Origin: Sophora flavescens
Lineage: Eukaryota; Streptophyta; Magnoliopsida; Fabales; Fabaceae
Direction: 5' to 3'
NCBI GenBank assembly: GCA_030762895.1
Contig: CM061069.1
Coordinates: 20,475,630-20,539,629, forward strand
DNA length: 64,000 nucleotides
How positions within the stretch are numbered: the stretch's first letter is position 1; each line of letters begins with the position of its first letter. This document shows positions 1 to 11,764 of the stretch, piece after piece. The position numbers were made by a program, and so were the translations under genes. The notes under the pieces were generated by a model that was not told the DNA's origin, made no database searches, and worked only from the letters and a program-made list of their open reading frames with translations.

Positions 1-157
1 TTTAAGATGTTGTTACTGGCCGTGTCTAGTTGAATCCACATCGGGTATTGACTATGCTTAGAAGTTGGGTAGAGTGTGCGACTGGAAATTTATCTATAAT
101 GTCTAGTTTGAGTCACGAAATTCCGAGGACGGAATTTTTTTCTAAGTGGGGTAGTAA
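1..157 (+). mobile_element. Interior (3' part) of non-autonomous LTR element N1
   Basis: This is the end of the tiny interior of an LTR element whose left part lies before the window. It aligns almost base for base with the minus-strand interior of element N2 (11373-11568), including the stretch running from the TTGTTACT region through a shared TAGTTGAATCCACATCGG block to the purine-rich tract at about 145-155 just before the LTR. No reading frame of note is present. The boundary is set by TGTAACAGCC, the LTR start, at 158. Confidence 0.8.
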
Positions 158-2537
158 TGTAACAGCCTGATTTTCGGATAAACTGTATTAACGGTATATA
201 TATATTTATTTATATTTTTATCTGAGATTTAGGAAATGATTTTGGAGAAAAAAAACTCATATATAGAACCTACTCTTTGGTAAGAAGATCTGATTAAAAT
301 TTGGGTTTAACTTAGATGGAAACCGGTCTGCGTTTTTATTGACAGTATAATTTTATACCGGCAGAAAATCGTAATTTGAGTCGAAACTGAAATTTGTCGA
401 TTTTGTATATTTTTTTCCGTGAGAAATTCTACTTTCCAAATTTCTGATCAGAAATAAAATATTATGTTTATTCGGACGAATTTTGGTAAAAGTTCGGAGG
501 AAAACAGTCGGTGTTTTCACTGACAGCATGATTTTAATGATCAGAAAACCTAATTTTGACTTGTGAATAAAATGGTTTATATTTAAATCATATTTCTAAC
601 GAGTTTTTTTGTTTTTGAAAATTTTCAACCGAAAACGAAATATTACGCTTTTACGCGAGCGTAAAACCCTAATCGGGAAACCGACGGAGTCAAAAACGGA
701 ACTACAGAGACCCGTCAAGAGATCAGGACAACGAGTCGTACATGATAACTCATGGAGGATAAGTCACCAAACACTTATGTGTATTAAATGCTAGTAAGCA
801 TGACTTTTAGGTAAAATGACCAAAATACCCCCAACCTTTCGCGGTTATTAACAAACACATCTACGCGCTCTTAACCACTCATTTTACATGGTTGTAAACC
901 TCCCACATCTCCTCAATTTCGTGCAACCATATATACTAAACCATACCTATTTCATTTTGCTTTCGTTTCATCATTTTCCTCTCAAAAACCGAAATCGGGT
1001 AACTGACGGAGCTGCGTACGGGATTTCCGGGAACCGCTAATGGATAGGATCAATGAGTCATGGATGACTCATTAGATGTGGCCCAAAATCAGCCACACCT
1101 ACATTAATTATGATCCACATGAATTTAACCCTAGTTAGTAATATAACCTTAGTTAAGTTAACTATTAACTGTGGTTAAGCTTATATTAATTAAATATTCA
1201 CAAAACCCATTAAACCATTTCCTTATAACCAAACAAAGCCTAAATCTAGCCTATAAATACTCCTTAAAACCTTGGCCTCCATCCCCCTTCACTCACTTAT
1301 TCATCTCTTCCATTTCTTCTTCATTTTTTCTTCTTCAAAAACTCCATTATTATTCTTGACAACTTGATCATTCTTTCACTTTCTTTTATTATATGGAGGT
1401 AAATCCTCACTTCTATGATCTTAGTTATCTTCCTCATCTTCTTAATTCTCTTTATCACCCACTACTTTGGATTATAGGAGAAGAATTGAGAGATAAACCA
1501 TAATAGTTACAAGAAGCCTTTGTTGGAAGCTTTGAAACCTAGTTGGATCAGTCTCAGTGAGAGAGTCGCCAAACACTCTTCAACCGTTGGATCATTCTTA
1601 AATTTTGGAAGAAGGTTCATGACTTGTGGTTCTTAATATCCAACGGGTATAATTTGTAAAATACCTCCAGAGTTTGAGATATGAAGCTCGTACAATAGGC
1701 CTAGGAGGTGAGAAACTTAACCCGGATACCATCTATGCTGTCACCAAAGAATTGCGATCGGAGATGTTTTAACCGTTGGATCGGGCTACAGCTTTGTGAG
1801 AAGGTTTAACAAGGATAGTTATTCATTGTCACCGTTTAGTTTTATAAATAGATCTATGTTCCCAGAGGAATGGAGCTCGTATCGTAGCCCTGTTTTGGTA
1901 GCTTTTCCCTAGGATTCATGAGCTTATTTTAAATCCGATTTTCCCTAAGTCCAGCAGCTGTTCTCGTAAATTTTTTCCATCGATTTTGTCTCTTGATTCA
2001 AATATATTTATTTATTTGAAACCCTATTGTTGATTCAGTTGATATTTGGTGTTTCCGGTGAATTGTGTTACTCGTACGAGTAATTGGGACGGAAAGCGGT
2101 ACGGTGGATGTGTAAGGATGGATGGTGGCAGATTTGTGGATGTTGTTGGACAGCGTGCTGAGGTTTTTGGCAGTAGCGTGGATGCATTCGGAGCTTGTAC
2201 GGGAAAGCGCGCACGTCACTTAGGTGGGGGGAAAGAACCAATCTACCATTAGAAACGAAAAGTAGTATATTATATAATGATTGTGTAGGGCGACCTAAAC
2301 CGTACCAGTAGTCAAGTAATCGACAAGACCAAAATCACACTGGAAACCTTTTTTTGTAAAACCAATGGTGATTCAGGGATTGTAGGTTTATCGACATTAG
2401 GTTGATTTTAAGTATTTGATGATGTCTGACTTTATGTTGTTGAATTTATTGTGATACGCTGGTTGAGGCATTCCATTGCATGTGACGTATTATTTTTAGT
2501 GTTTGAATATTTATGATATTGAGGATGTCTGTTGTCT

Positions 2538-2648
2538 GTCACGACCGTGATAGTTGTCATGGCCAAGCCGTGACAGGTTCTGTTTTGTAGAATTCTTGCA
2601 TTTGATGTCTGTCACGACCGTGAAGGCTATCACGGCCAGACCGTGACA
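2538..2648 (+). repeat. Two paired-dyad units in the N1 LTR
   Basis: Two GC-rich units (about 2538-2575 and 2611-2648) stand out in AT-rich DNA. Each consists of TCACGACCGTGA, a short spacer, then an imperfect second dyad ending GCCGTGACAG or ACCGTGACAG, and the first is followed by TTCTG. The same module occurs in the Athila LTRs of this window, which are otherwise unrelated. Confidence 0.85.
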
Positions 2649-3059
2649 GAGTCTTACTTTGTTATTTATTTGATTTGATTATTATGAGTTGGCTTTGATA
2701 AATTTCTTTATATGATATTGAGATATTTGAATATTCTGTTGATTAATGTGTTACGCATGATCTGCCTGGTTTTAATACTATGCTTGGATGATTTTAAACA
2801 AAGATATATGTTGTTCGGGAGATAATTGTTTGGGTGAGAGAATGAATTGACTTAGAGGTTCCTAGCTTAATTAAATTATCTAATGGATGAGATGTGACAT
2901 AGAATGCAAGTGGTGGCTATGATGAGAGCTTGAGGCACTAGGTTGTTATTGATGTGAGGTAGCTAGTGAGATTCATATAGATGCATTGATAAATATAATC
3001 TTTTAGTTATGGACGTGTTGTTATGATTATCCCATCGGAGATAGAATAAAAATGTCTTC

Positions 3060-3481
3060 TATGCTTATGTGCTATTTTGAGGGGAAATAGTGACGCATAC
3101 CGTGCTTATGCACTATTTCCTATTAGAGATTAGGGAATAGTGGCGCATCGAATTATAAGGTCTTTTATGCTTATGTGTTATTTCCAATGGGGGAAATAGT
3201 GATGCATATCGTGCTTATGCACTATTTCCTATTAGATATTAGGGAATAGTGGCGCATTGAATTATTATATGTTTTGTGCTTATGTACTATTTCCAATGAG
3301 GGAAATAGTGACGCATACTTGTGCTTATGCACTATTCCTTATGAGAGGTAAGGAATAGGGGCATACCGAGTTATTATTTATTATGTTCTTATGTGCTATT
3401 TCCAATGGGGGAAATAGTGACGCATACTGTGCTTATGTACTATTTCCTATGAGAGATAAAGGAATAGGGGCGCACCGAGTT
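3060..3481 (+). repeat. Tandem repeat, about 4 x 106 bp, in the N1 LTR
   Basis: Four diverged copies of a unit of about 106 bp are visible. Each copy contains CTTATGTGCTATTTCC, GGGAAATAGTGACGCAT, GTGCTTATGCACTATT and GGAATAG blocks, so each copy has internal inverted segments (CTATTTCC versus GGAAATAG). The N2 LTRs lack this array and have a different short-period array at the equivalent place. Confidence 0.85.
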
Positions 3482-4152
3482 TTGACCCCAAATAATTCTG
3501 GACAAATGACTAGTGTGACAGGAGTATAGATGGCCATATTAGTATAAAGGTTGAATTACATGAGATTGGGGTAGAGGATGATACTTGAATTTGAGGATGT
3601 TTTGTTAGTTAGGTGTTGAATGATGATTTGTCCGTGACAATTAATGTATTATTACTCTTTTCCATCTTTTGATGATAGAACTGCTTCTTATCCCCTATAT
3701 CTTTCTGTATGTTGTATTTTGTCTTTTTATAGGATCGTACTAGAAGACCCTATGGCTGAGCTTGATGCTGAGGCGTTGGATGGAACTCAGTATGAACTGG
3801 ATGCGAGAAGACAAGAGATGTGGTTTTCAACAATGTAGTTTACTGTCTAGAGCCAGCGAGTCTTATAAGACATTTTGTTTCCGCTATTAATTGTTGTTTT
3901 AAGATGCCTGCTTGGGATCCTACTGACGGGATACCCTAGACAGTGTTTTAAATACTCTAATGCATAAACCTATGGTATGTATGTTATATATATGGTGTGT
4001 TTACTTTGAAATTTTCTTCCGCTGTGTGTTTATAAGTTAAGTTTTAAGTTTTACGTGTTTCGGAAAACATGTTTAACGTTAAAAGCGGGATTAAATAATT
4101 AATTAATAAGGTTTTAAGTTAATGACACAAAGGGGCACAACGGGGTGTCTCA

Positions 4153-4844
4153 CGCTACTCCCTTGCATAATGATTACACTATCCTTTTCCCCATACCTGG
4201 TATGAAGAATCCGATTGTGACAACTCAAATGGTAAACCAACACGTTCCTCGAGCAGCTCAGTTAGCTTTCCAAGCCTTGGTCAAACAGAAAGGGTTAACC
4301 AATTAGTTCCCAAATCTAAATAACAGAAAAGGAAACACTAAGAGGGAGGAACCGTTACTTATAAGGATTAACACAGACGAACTAGACGTTCCGAAGAGTC
4401 TCTAAAGCTTCGACAACGCAATGGGTTTAGAGAAAATAGGGAAGAAAGGGTTTATAGCTGCAACATGGTTTCTGTTTTTACCAAAATAGGGTTTAAAACG
4501 CAACCCTCGGTTTCTATGCCACTTTTATATGCTGCAAACCTAAGCACGACCGTGCACCTTTTACTAAGCACAAGCATGCTTACCTCAGCGTCTCTGTGAT
4601 ACCAATCCCTTGCACGGCCGTGCTTCCCATTAAGCACGACCGTGCTTGTTATCCAAACGGTCACAAGACACAGCATTGAGCCCTGGCGTGCTGGACATGA
4701 GCATTGTCATGCTCACATACCAGAAAAGGATTTTAAGCTTAGAAATCTCACTTAGCCCTCTACAACAACTCTAAGCTAAGTCCTAAGGCTTAAACAAGCA
4801 AACAAACATTCATACAAGCACTTACCAAAAAACAGGGTGTTACA
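4153..4844 (-). mobile_element. 3' LTR (5' portion) of Tekay copy 1
   Basis: Read on the minus strand this begins TGTAACACCCTG at 4844 and matches the first part of the LTRs at 14430-16972 and 17710-18987. It contains dyads of the AGCACGACCGTGCT type, for example near 4543 and 4610-4650. It stops abruptly at 4153, where the N1 LTR begins. Confidence 0.85.
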
Positions 4845-4858
4845 ATTCCACCCCCTTA
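4845..4858 (-). promoter_or_regulatory. Polypurine tract of Tekay copy 1
   Basis: The minus strand reads TAAGGGGGTGGAAT directly before the LTR start TGTAACACCC. This is the expected priming site for plus-strand DNA synthesis next to a 3' LTR. Confidence 0.8.
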
Positions 4859-4880
4859 TAAAAATTTCGTCCTCGAAATT

Positions 4881-5018
4881 TCTACTCACCTCGATTGAAA
4901 AGGTGCGGATACGATTCCACTCGCCTCAGTTGCCCCACTCCAAACAACTTTGACCAAAGGAATCTCCTTGCCTCTTAGCTGCTTCACCCTCCTATCCTCG
5001 ACTCGAAGGGGTAATACC
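4881..5018 (-). pseudogene. Tekay copy 1 chromodomain-like C-terminal tail (truncated)
   Basis: After a frame break at about 5015 the minus strand encodes a short tail with PLRVEDRRVKQLRGKEIPLV followed by KVVW. This is the beginning of the chromodomain region found after the integrase of Tekay/Del chromoviruses, where it is thought to guide integration to particular chromatin. The part expected after KVVW, with the conserved Trp-Glu (WE) segment, is missing; the frame soon ends at a TGA in front of the polypurine tract. Confidence 0.6.
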
Positions 5019-6171
5019 TCAAAAGTTCTCTTTCAACTCAATGGTATCAGGTACTATCACGTGGCTAGGGTCATGAATATACTTTCTGAGTTGAGGCACA
5101 TGAAAGACACTATGAAGGTTGGACAAGAACGGTGGTAAAGCTATTTGGTAAGCGACTTCCCCGACCCTTTTTAGAATTTGGTAAGGACCAATGAATCTAG
5201 GAGTAAGCTTCCTCGCTTTCATCACTCTACTAACCCCATTTGTCGGGGTAAGTCTCAATAACACATGGTCACCTTCCTGGAATTCGGGTGCCTTCCTGCT
5301 TTTGTCATGGTATCTCTTTTGCCTACTCTGTGCCACTTTCATCTTTTCCTGAATCATCTTTTCTATGGTTTCTTGTACTATCTCAGGTCCTAACACTACA
5401 TTATCACCAGGTTCATTCCAACACAAGGGTGTCCTACATCTCCTCCCATAAAGAGCTTCATAAGGTGCCATCCCAGTACATACTGGAATGGAAACTATTG
5501 TTGTAGGTGAACTCTATCAGGGACAAAAACTTGTCCCAACTACCAGACTATTCTAGCACACACGCTCTCAACAAGTCCTCTAAGTATTGGATGGTTCTCT
5601 CAGACTGACCATCAGTCTGAGGGTGATACACTAAACTAAGTCTAAGCTTGGTACCTAACGCCTCATTCAAACTAATTCAAAACCTAGAGGTAAACCTCGA
5701 GTCTCTATCTGACACTATACTAGAGGGTACACCATGTAACCTAACTATCTCTTTGATGTACAGTCTGGTCAACTTTTCTAAGGGATACTCTATGTTAAAA
5801 GGGATGAAATGGGCAGACTTAGTCAATCTATCCACCACAACCCAGATCGCCTCAAAACTAGCTGGAGTCCTAGGGAGTCCAGACACAAAATCCATAGAGA
5901 TACTGTCCCATTTCCATTCCAGGTTACTCAAAGGTTACAACTTTCCTGATGGCTTCTAGTGTTTTATCTTAGCCTTTTGGCACACTAAACAAGCATACAC
6001 AAACTCAGTCTCATTTTTCTTCATCCCAGGCCACCAAAACATGCACTTAAGATTCTGATACATCTTGGTGGCACCTGGGTGCACACTCAAACCACTCCTA
6101 TGTCCTTCCTTAAAGATCAACTTTCTAAGCTCCGGGACGTCTGACATACAGACTCTATCTTTGAACCTCAA
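5019..6171 (-). pseudogene. Tekay copy 1 integrase
   Basis: This is the integrase region of the polyprotein, which would insert the element's cDNA into host DNA. The N-terminal zinc-binding segment (6171-5956) has the GHRSGLSVHPGATKMY region and an intact CLVC pair. The catalytic core (5931-5677) contains DFVSGLP and the IVSDRDSRF segment with its Asp. The C-terminal part (5471-5019) has the YEALYGRRCRTPLCW and LHSVFHVPQLRKY signatures typical of plant Ty3-gypsy elements. Stops and frame breaks separate these blocks at about 5950 and 5500-5670, so no full-length enzyme can be made. Confidence 0.85.
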
Positions 6172-6228
6172 GACTCCATCACTTCCTTCCTTAAAACTAA
6201 CGTTTCTATCCTGAGCAAGAAACTCTCT

Positions 6229-6669
6229 CTAGTCTAAGAGAAACCGGTCTATCTTCTGACCCTCTCTAATCTGGTCCATCAAACTGTTGGTAACCTTCAA
6301 GGTTCCAAGCCTAATACTCTTAGGGGTAACTTTCCAAGCTAAACTCAGGTCTCTAAACTCCTCAATCAGATCCATCTCCCTAACCACCAAAGCGGAGATG
6401 TGCAAAGTCTTCCTACTTAAAGCGTCTGCCACTACATTGGCATTTCCTGGGTGGTAGGTTAGATCAAACTCGTAATCCTTTAAAAACTCCATCCACCTAC
6501 ACTGCCTCATATTCAACTCCTTCTGATCAAAAAGGTACTTCAAACTCTTATGATCACTAAAGACCTCAAACCTCGCTCCATAAAGGTAATGCCTCCAAAT
6601 CTTTAAGGTAAACACCACAGCTCCTAACTCTAGGTCATGGGTAGGATAGTTCTTAGCATGGGTTTTCAA
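6229..6669 (-). pseudogene. Tekay copy 1 RNase H
   Basis: A 146-residue open segment carries the second half of RNase H: YPTHDLELGAVVFTLKIWRH, the SDHKSLKYLF motif, RWMEFLKDYEFDLTYHPG and VVADALSRK. These are the usual Ty3-gypsy RNase H landmarks, and this domain would degrade the RNA strand during reverse transcription. A stop separates it from the preceding RT and RNase H start. Confidence 0.85.
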
Positions 6670-7342
6670 CTACCTAGAAGCATAAGCTACTACCTTACCA
6701 TTCTGCATCAACACCACCTAAACCTTACTTAGAAGCACCGCAGTAAACTATGAAAGGTTCACTAGGATCTGGAAAAACTAACACCGGTGTTGATGTTAAC
6801 CTGTCCTTCAAGGTTTGGAAACTCTCTTCACACTTAGAGTCCCACACAAACAACTATCCTTTCTTGGTGAGGCTGGTTAGGGGTAAAGCTATCTTAGAGA
6901 AACCTTCTATGAACCTCCTATAGTACCCTGCTAAACCCAAGAAACTCCTAATCACGGTCACTGACTTTGGCGCTTCCCACTGGAGCACCGTCTCAACCTT
7001 AACTGGGTCCACGACTATGTCCTAAGAAACTCACCTCTTCTAGCCATAACTCACACTTAGGCAACTTAGTATACAATTGCTTTTCCTTAAGGGTCTGCAA
7101 GACAACCCTCATGTGTTCCTCATGTTCCTCCTTGGTCTTGGAGTACACTAAGATGCATCTATGAAAACCACCACAAACTTATCCAAGTACTCATAGTGAC
7201 CATAACACGTCATAAACACTGTCTTCGGGATATCCTCAGAGTTAACCAAAATCTGATGGTACCCTGACCTCAAATCTATCTTCAAGAAGGCGCAAGCGGC
7301 TATCAACTGGTCCATAAGATCATCAATCCTAGGGAGGGGATA
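6670..7342 (-). pseudogene. Tekay copy 1 reverse transcriptase core, badly broken
   Basis: This stretch aligns with the RT region of Tekay copy 2 (24600-25390) but is fragmented by stops and small indels. Pieces equivalent to the palm strands and the RT-RNase H connection can be followed in several frames, for example around 7250-7300 and 6900-6960. The FIDDIL catalytic segment seen in copy 2 corresponds to about 7155-7190, where the copy is damaged. It cannot produce active RT. Confidence 0.7.
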
Positions 7343-8273
7343 TCAATTCTTAATGGTCACCTTGTTGAGTTGTCCATAGTTGATACACAACCTCATACTG
7401 CCATCCTTTTTCTTTACCAGCAACACTGGCACTCCCCATTGGGATACACTAGGCCTAATAAACTGCTTCTGGATAAAATCCTTTATCTGCTTCTTCAACT
7501 CAGCTAGCTCTAGAGGATACATTCTATAGGGCGCTATGGATATTGGCCCGGTGCTAGGCATTAAATCTATGGTGAACTTAACATCTCTCTCAGAGGGCAA
7601 GTTATAAACATCCACCGGGAACACTTCAGGAAATTCCCGCATAACAGGCACACTTCCGACATCAGGAGGGCTCTCTACTTCCAAGGAAGATAACATCATG
7701 TACACTTGGGCCTCGTCTTTCATCGAAGCCTTAACTTGGTTGGCAGAGAGAAAGGTTGGATTCTTAAACTCCACAGGAGTCCTAAAAACTATGGTTTTAT
7801 CAAAGCAATTCAGAAGGACGTGGTTGGAAGATAACCAGTCCATGCCAAGAATAATATCAAGTTGTTTTAAAGGTAAGTATACAAGGTCAACAATAAAGGT
7901 TCTACCATCAATGGTAATATGACAGTTCTTGCATGCATGAGAATTGAGAACATGCTTGTTTGTAGGTGCTGAAATAATCAAATCATATTCAAGAAAGGTA
8001 ATAGGTAAATCTAAACTCTTGACCCTATCATGCGATATAAATGAGTCCATAGCACCCGAGTCATACAATACAGTTAAAGGAGTCCTATCAATTAAGCACT
8101 TACCTTGAATTAAGTCATTAGACTTGGAGGCCACAACTCCACTAAGAGTAAAGACTCTCCCAGTGGTCTTCATTCGATTAACCTGGGACTGCTGACTCTT
8201 GCCAGTACTTGGAGGTTTTGATTTCTCTCCTCCAAAATCCCGATTGATGTGACCAGACTTGCCACACGTAAAG
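7343..8273 (-). pseudogene. Tekay copy 1 gag zinc knuckle, protease and RT start
   Basis: One long frame covers the end of gag, protease and the first RT motifs. The zinc knuckle survives as CGKSGHINRDF, so the last Cys of the CCHC pattern is replaced by Phe. The protease has YDSGAMDSF, a version of the DSGA catalytic motif. ILGMDWLSSN is the conserved segment after it, and the frame ends in the RT N-terminus (VPVLLVKKKDGSMRLCINY). The true N-terminus is missing because element N2 inserted in the zinc knuckle at 8273/8274. The likely 5-bp target copy is TAAAG (8269-8273). Confidence 0.85.
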
Positions 8274-8418
8274 TGAGACACCCCGTTGTGCCCCTTTGTG
8301 CAATTAAATTAAAACCTTATTAATTAATTATTTAATCACGCGCTTATCGTGAAAACACGTAAAAATTAAAAAACTTAAATTAGAAGTATATGGCGGATGA
8401 AAAATTCAAAGCAACACA

Positions 8419-8420
<2 letters not shown>

Positions 8421-8489
<69 letters not shown>
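8421..8489. repeat. (AT)n microsatellite
   Basis: An uninterrupted AT dinucleotide run of about 69 bp lies inside the N2 3' LTR. The matching site in the 5' LTR copy (11717-11764) has an (AT)n(GT)n(AT)n version, so the tract has changed since insertion. Confidence 0.95.
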
Positions 8490-8492
<3 letters not shown>

Positions 8493-8990
8493 CATACCAT
8501 AGGTTTATGCATCAGAGATTTTAAAACACTGTTTAGGGTATCCCATTAGTAGGATCCCTCACAGTTATACAATTCCACAACTAACTTAGGCGGAAAATAT
8601 AAAATGTCTCACAAGACGTACCGATAACTATCTAGACTCTACCACTTAGGTCCGTAGTTCTTCCTCCAGCTTCTGGCTAATAAGGAGTTCCATCCAACTT
8701 CTCAGTAACAGGCTCCTCCATAGGGTCTTCTCGTACGATCACATAATAAATAAAATACAACATACAAACGTACATGGGATAAGAAACATTTCTATCATCA
8801 AAAGCGGAAAAGAGTCATAGCATATCATACAATAAATGTCAGAGACAAACAACACACATAACTAACAAATCATCCTCAAATTATGATATTGTCCTCTACC
8901 CTTAACTCATACAATCTAAACCCTTATGCTAACATAATTGTCTCTATTCCTTTCACATTCGTCAATAGTCCATGGCAGTCTGATGCAAAG

Positions 8991-9178
8991 AACTCAGTAT
9001 AGTACACTTCTATTTTTTGATAGGATAAGACTCGGCATAGTGCACTTCTATCTTTCGATAGATAGGATCCGGTATAGTGCTCTTCTATCTTTTGATAGGA
9101 TAGGATTCAGTTTAGTGCTCTTCTATATTTTGATAATTTAGAACTCGATATAGCGCACTTCTATCTTTTGATAGGATA
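8991..9178. repeat. Tandem repeat, about 5 x 38 bp, in the N2 3' LTR
   Basis: Five copies of a 36-40 bp unit share TATAGTGCACTTCTATC followed by TTTTGATAGGATA. The same array occurs at 12271-12466 in the other LTR, as expected for paired LTRs. Confidence 0.9.
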
Positions 9179-11372
9179 AATCAGATCAATGCATCATGGA
9201 CTGAAAAAGTATCTACATCAAAGCCTCTATATGAATCTCACTATCTCGCATCAATAACAATCTAGTACCTCACACTCCCATCATAACCTCAATTCGCATT
9301 CTATGTCACATCTCATCCATTAGATAACTTAATTAAGCTAGGCACCTCTAAGTCAATTCATTCTCTCACCCAAACAACCATCTCCCGAACAACATATATC
9401 CTTGCTTAAAATCAACTAAGCATAGTATTAAAAACCAGGCAGATCATGCATTACACAATATCAGGAAATATTCAAATACCACAAAATATCACATAAGCAA
9501 TTCAATAATAATAAATTCAATCAACCTCAGATAAGATAAAATCATCCTAATGTCGATAAACCTACAATCCCCGAATCACCATTGGTTTTACAGAAAAGGT
9601 TTCCAATGTGATTTTTGTCTTGTCGATTACTCGACAACTAGTAGGGTTTAGGTCGCCCTACACAATTATTATAGAATATACTACTTATCGATTCCAACTG
9701 TAGATTGGTTCTTTCCCCCACCTGGGTTATCACTGGAAATCTGAAATTGACGTTCCTTGTTATCACACCACACGTCACCGTTTTCACCTTCAACCAACAA
9801 TATAAACACAAATAAATCAACACCTCATCCTTAATCCTTGAATGGCTAGGTTCGGCGACTTAATTCAAATGAGGGTTAGAGTTCTTTTCTCAACCTAAGA
9901 TTTTGGATACTAGTTACTTAGGTCCTAGGTAGCTTAGATAAATTGTTATAACAAAATATTTCAATCCTTGTTTTTGCTAAGTTTCGACCTTCCTAGAAAA
10001 ATTAGGTAAGGAACTTTTGTTGAATCTAAGCTCTTGGATTTAAGCTATACAACTATTATTGAACTTAAATCAAGTGTTAACTTTCAAAAACAACAACAAA
10101 ACATCAACTCCTCTTTCCTACATAGGTTCGGCCAATACATGAAATTTAGGATTGAAAACTTTATTGAAGTTAAGCTTTTAGATTAAGATCATATAGAGAG
10201 TAAAGAGTATGAAACTAGTGTTAGAATTGAGAAATGACACAAAAACATCATACTCTCTTTTTCACCTAGGTTCGACCTCAATTAGAAGATAGGGAAGGAA
10301 AATATTTTTTGATCACATGCTCTTGGATAATAAAAGTAGTGATCATAGCTAGATCATAGAAATTTGTTTCACATTTTTATGATTTTGCTACAATTTCTAG
10401 AATTATTTGAAGTTCTAGATCTAGAAATGGAAACTCATGAAATATGGAGAATAAGAACTTAAGAATGGAAGGAGATGATCAAGGATCATCATGTTACCTC
10501 AAGTGTGTGAAGGAAATGAAGAAAGAATAATGATCTTTGCAAGATTTAATCAAGTATGAACTTGTGTTCTTGAAGAAGAAAATGGACTTTATGTGTTAAG
10601 TTGTGAAGAAAATGCAAGAGATGATGAGTGAAATGGGGAAGGGGGCTGCGGCCTCAAGGGGGTTTCTTTTATAGGGGAAGGCTTATGCCTTGTTTGGCAT
10701 GTTAGCTTTTAGATTAATAGGTTTTGTGATGCCTTAAAAAATATCTAATTAACTATGGTTAATAATTAACTTAACTAAGGTTACTTTTGTTAACTAGGGT
10801 TAAAATTCATGTGGCTCATATTGGATGGAGGTATGGCTGCTCCTTGTCCACACAAATATGTGGCTCACAATCGATGGAGTTATGGCTGCCTTAGAACCAC
10901 ATATTACAGTGGCAAACTTGCAATTAAGGAGTGGCATTTTTGCAATTATCTAGATAGTAAAAGTAAATATCTAAAAATCATTATGACGTGGATAAGATCG
11001 CTATAAATACTCGTCACATCGGTCACTCGAGTCAAAATAAATATCTCGACTCCCGATTCTGCTCCGTATTTTCCTTGTCTCAGGTCCTCGCACGCGATTC
11101 TCGACATTTGGCCCCGCTCAAAATAATAAAATATATTTATTATTATTTTTTTGAATTTTTTTAAAATAGCCAGCATTCTTGCAAATTCTATAAAACCACT
11201 AATGGTACTAGTCTCGAGTCAAGATTAGGTCTGAGTTTTCAACCACAAATCTCCCCGAAACTTCAGGTTTTTAAACAAATCATGAAAATAACTTTGGCTA
11301 AACCGAAATCATCATTTAAGACTTATATATTCATTTATGATATCTGAAAAACAGAAATATCGGGGTGTTACA

Positions 11373-11568
11373 TTACTATCCCTCTTAAAAAAAAATTTGT
11401 CCTCTTAATTTCTTGACTCAAACTAGACACTATAGATAACTTTCGAGTCGGACACTATACCCAACTTTTAAGCGTAGTCAATATCCGATGTGGATTCAAC
11501 TAGACACGGCTAGTAACAACATCCTAAACCTCACAGTCCGATTAGAATCAAATTGCTCTGATACCAAA
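11373..11568 (-). mobile_element. 196-bp interior of N2 with PBS and polypurine tract
   Basis: The minus strand begins right after the 5' LTR with TTTGGTATCAGAGC, so the primer site TGGTATCAGAGC (11555-11566) is complementary to initiator-Met tRNA. It ends with a purine tract (TAAGAGGGATAG) next to the 3' LTR at 11372. Between them are about 170 bp without a coding frame. The same sequence, with scattered substitutions, forms the N1 interior at 1-157, so this minimal interior is a family trait rather than a deletion private to one copy. Confidence 0.9.
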
Positions 11569-11716
11569 TGAGACACCCCGTTGTGCCTCTTTGTGCAATT
11601 AAATTAAAACCTTATTAATTAATTATTTAATCACGCTCTTATCGTGAAAACACGTAAAAATTAAAAAAACTTAAATTAGAAGTATAAGGCGGATGAAAAA
11701 TTCAAAGCAACACACC

Positions 11717-11764
<48 letters not shown>
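11717..11764. repeat. (AT)n(GT)n(AT)n microsatellite
   Basis: A compound dinucleotide tract in the N2 5' LTR; it is the counterpart of the pure AT tract at 8421-8489. Confidence 0.95.

Larger units (their letters stand above)
158..4152 (+). mobile_element. 3' LTR of non-autonomous element N1
   Basis: A 3,995-bp LTR begins TGTAACAGCC and ends GGGGTGTCTCA. The ends match the N2 LTRs (8274-11372 and 11569-13540), which read TGTAACACCCCG to CGGGGTGTCTCA on the minus strand. The terminal roughly 120 bp before 4152 is closely similar to the N2 ends. The LTR is about 0.9 kb longer than the N2 LTR, partly because of a private tandem array at 3060-3481. No retroviral protein is encoded; the short reading frames inside show no recognised domain. 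The element sits in a Tekay LTR, and the likely 5-bp target duplicate on this side is CGCTA (4153-4157); the other copy is outside the window. Confidence 0.8.
8274..11372 (-). mobile_element. 3' LTR of N2
   Basis: On the minus strand it starts TGTAACACCCCG (11372) and ends CGGGGTGTCTCA (8274). It contains an (AT)n tract (8421-8489) and a short tandem array (8991-9178). No domain-bearing reading frame was found. Small open frames such as 9638-9823 and 10946-11176 have no recognisable features. Confidence 0.85.
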
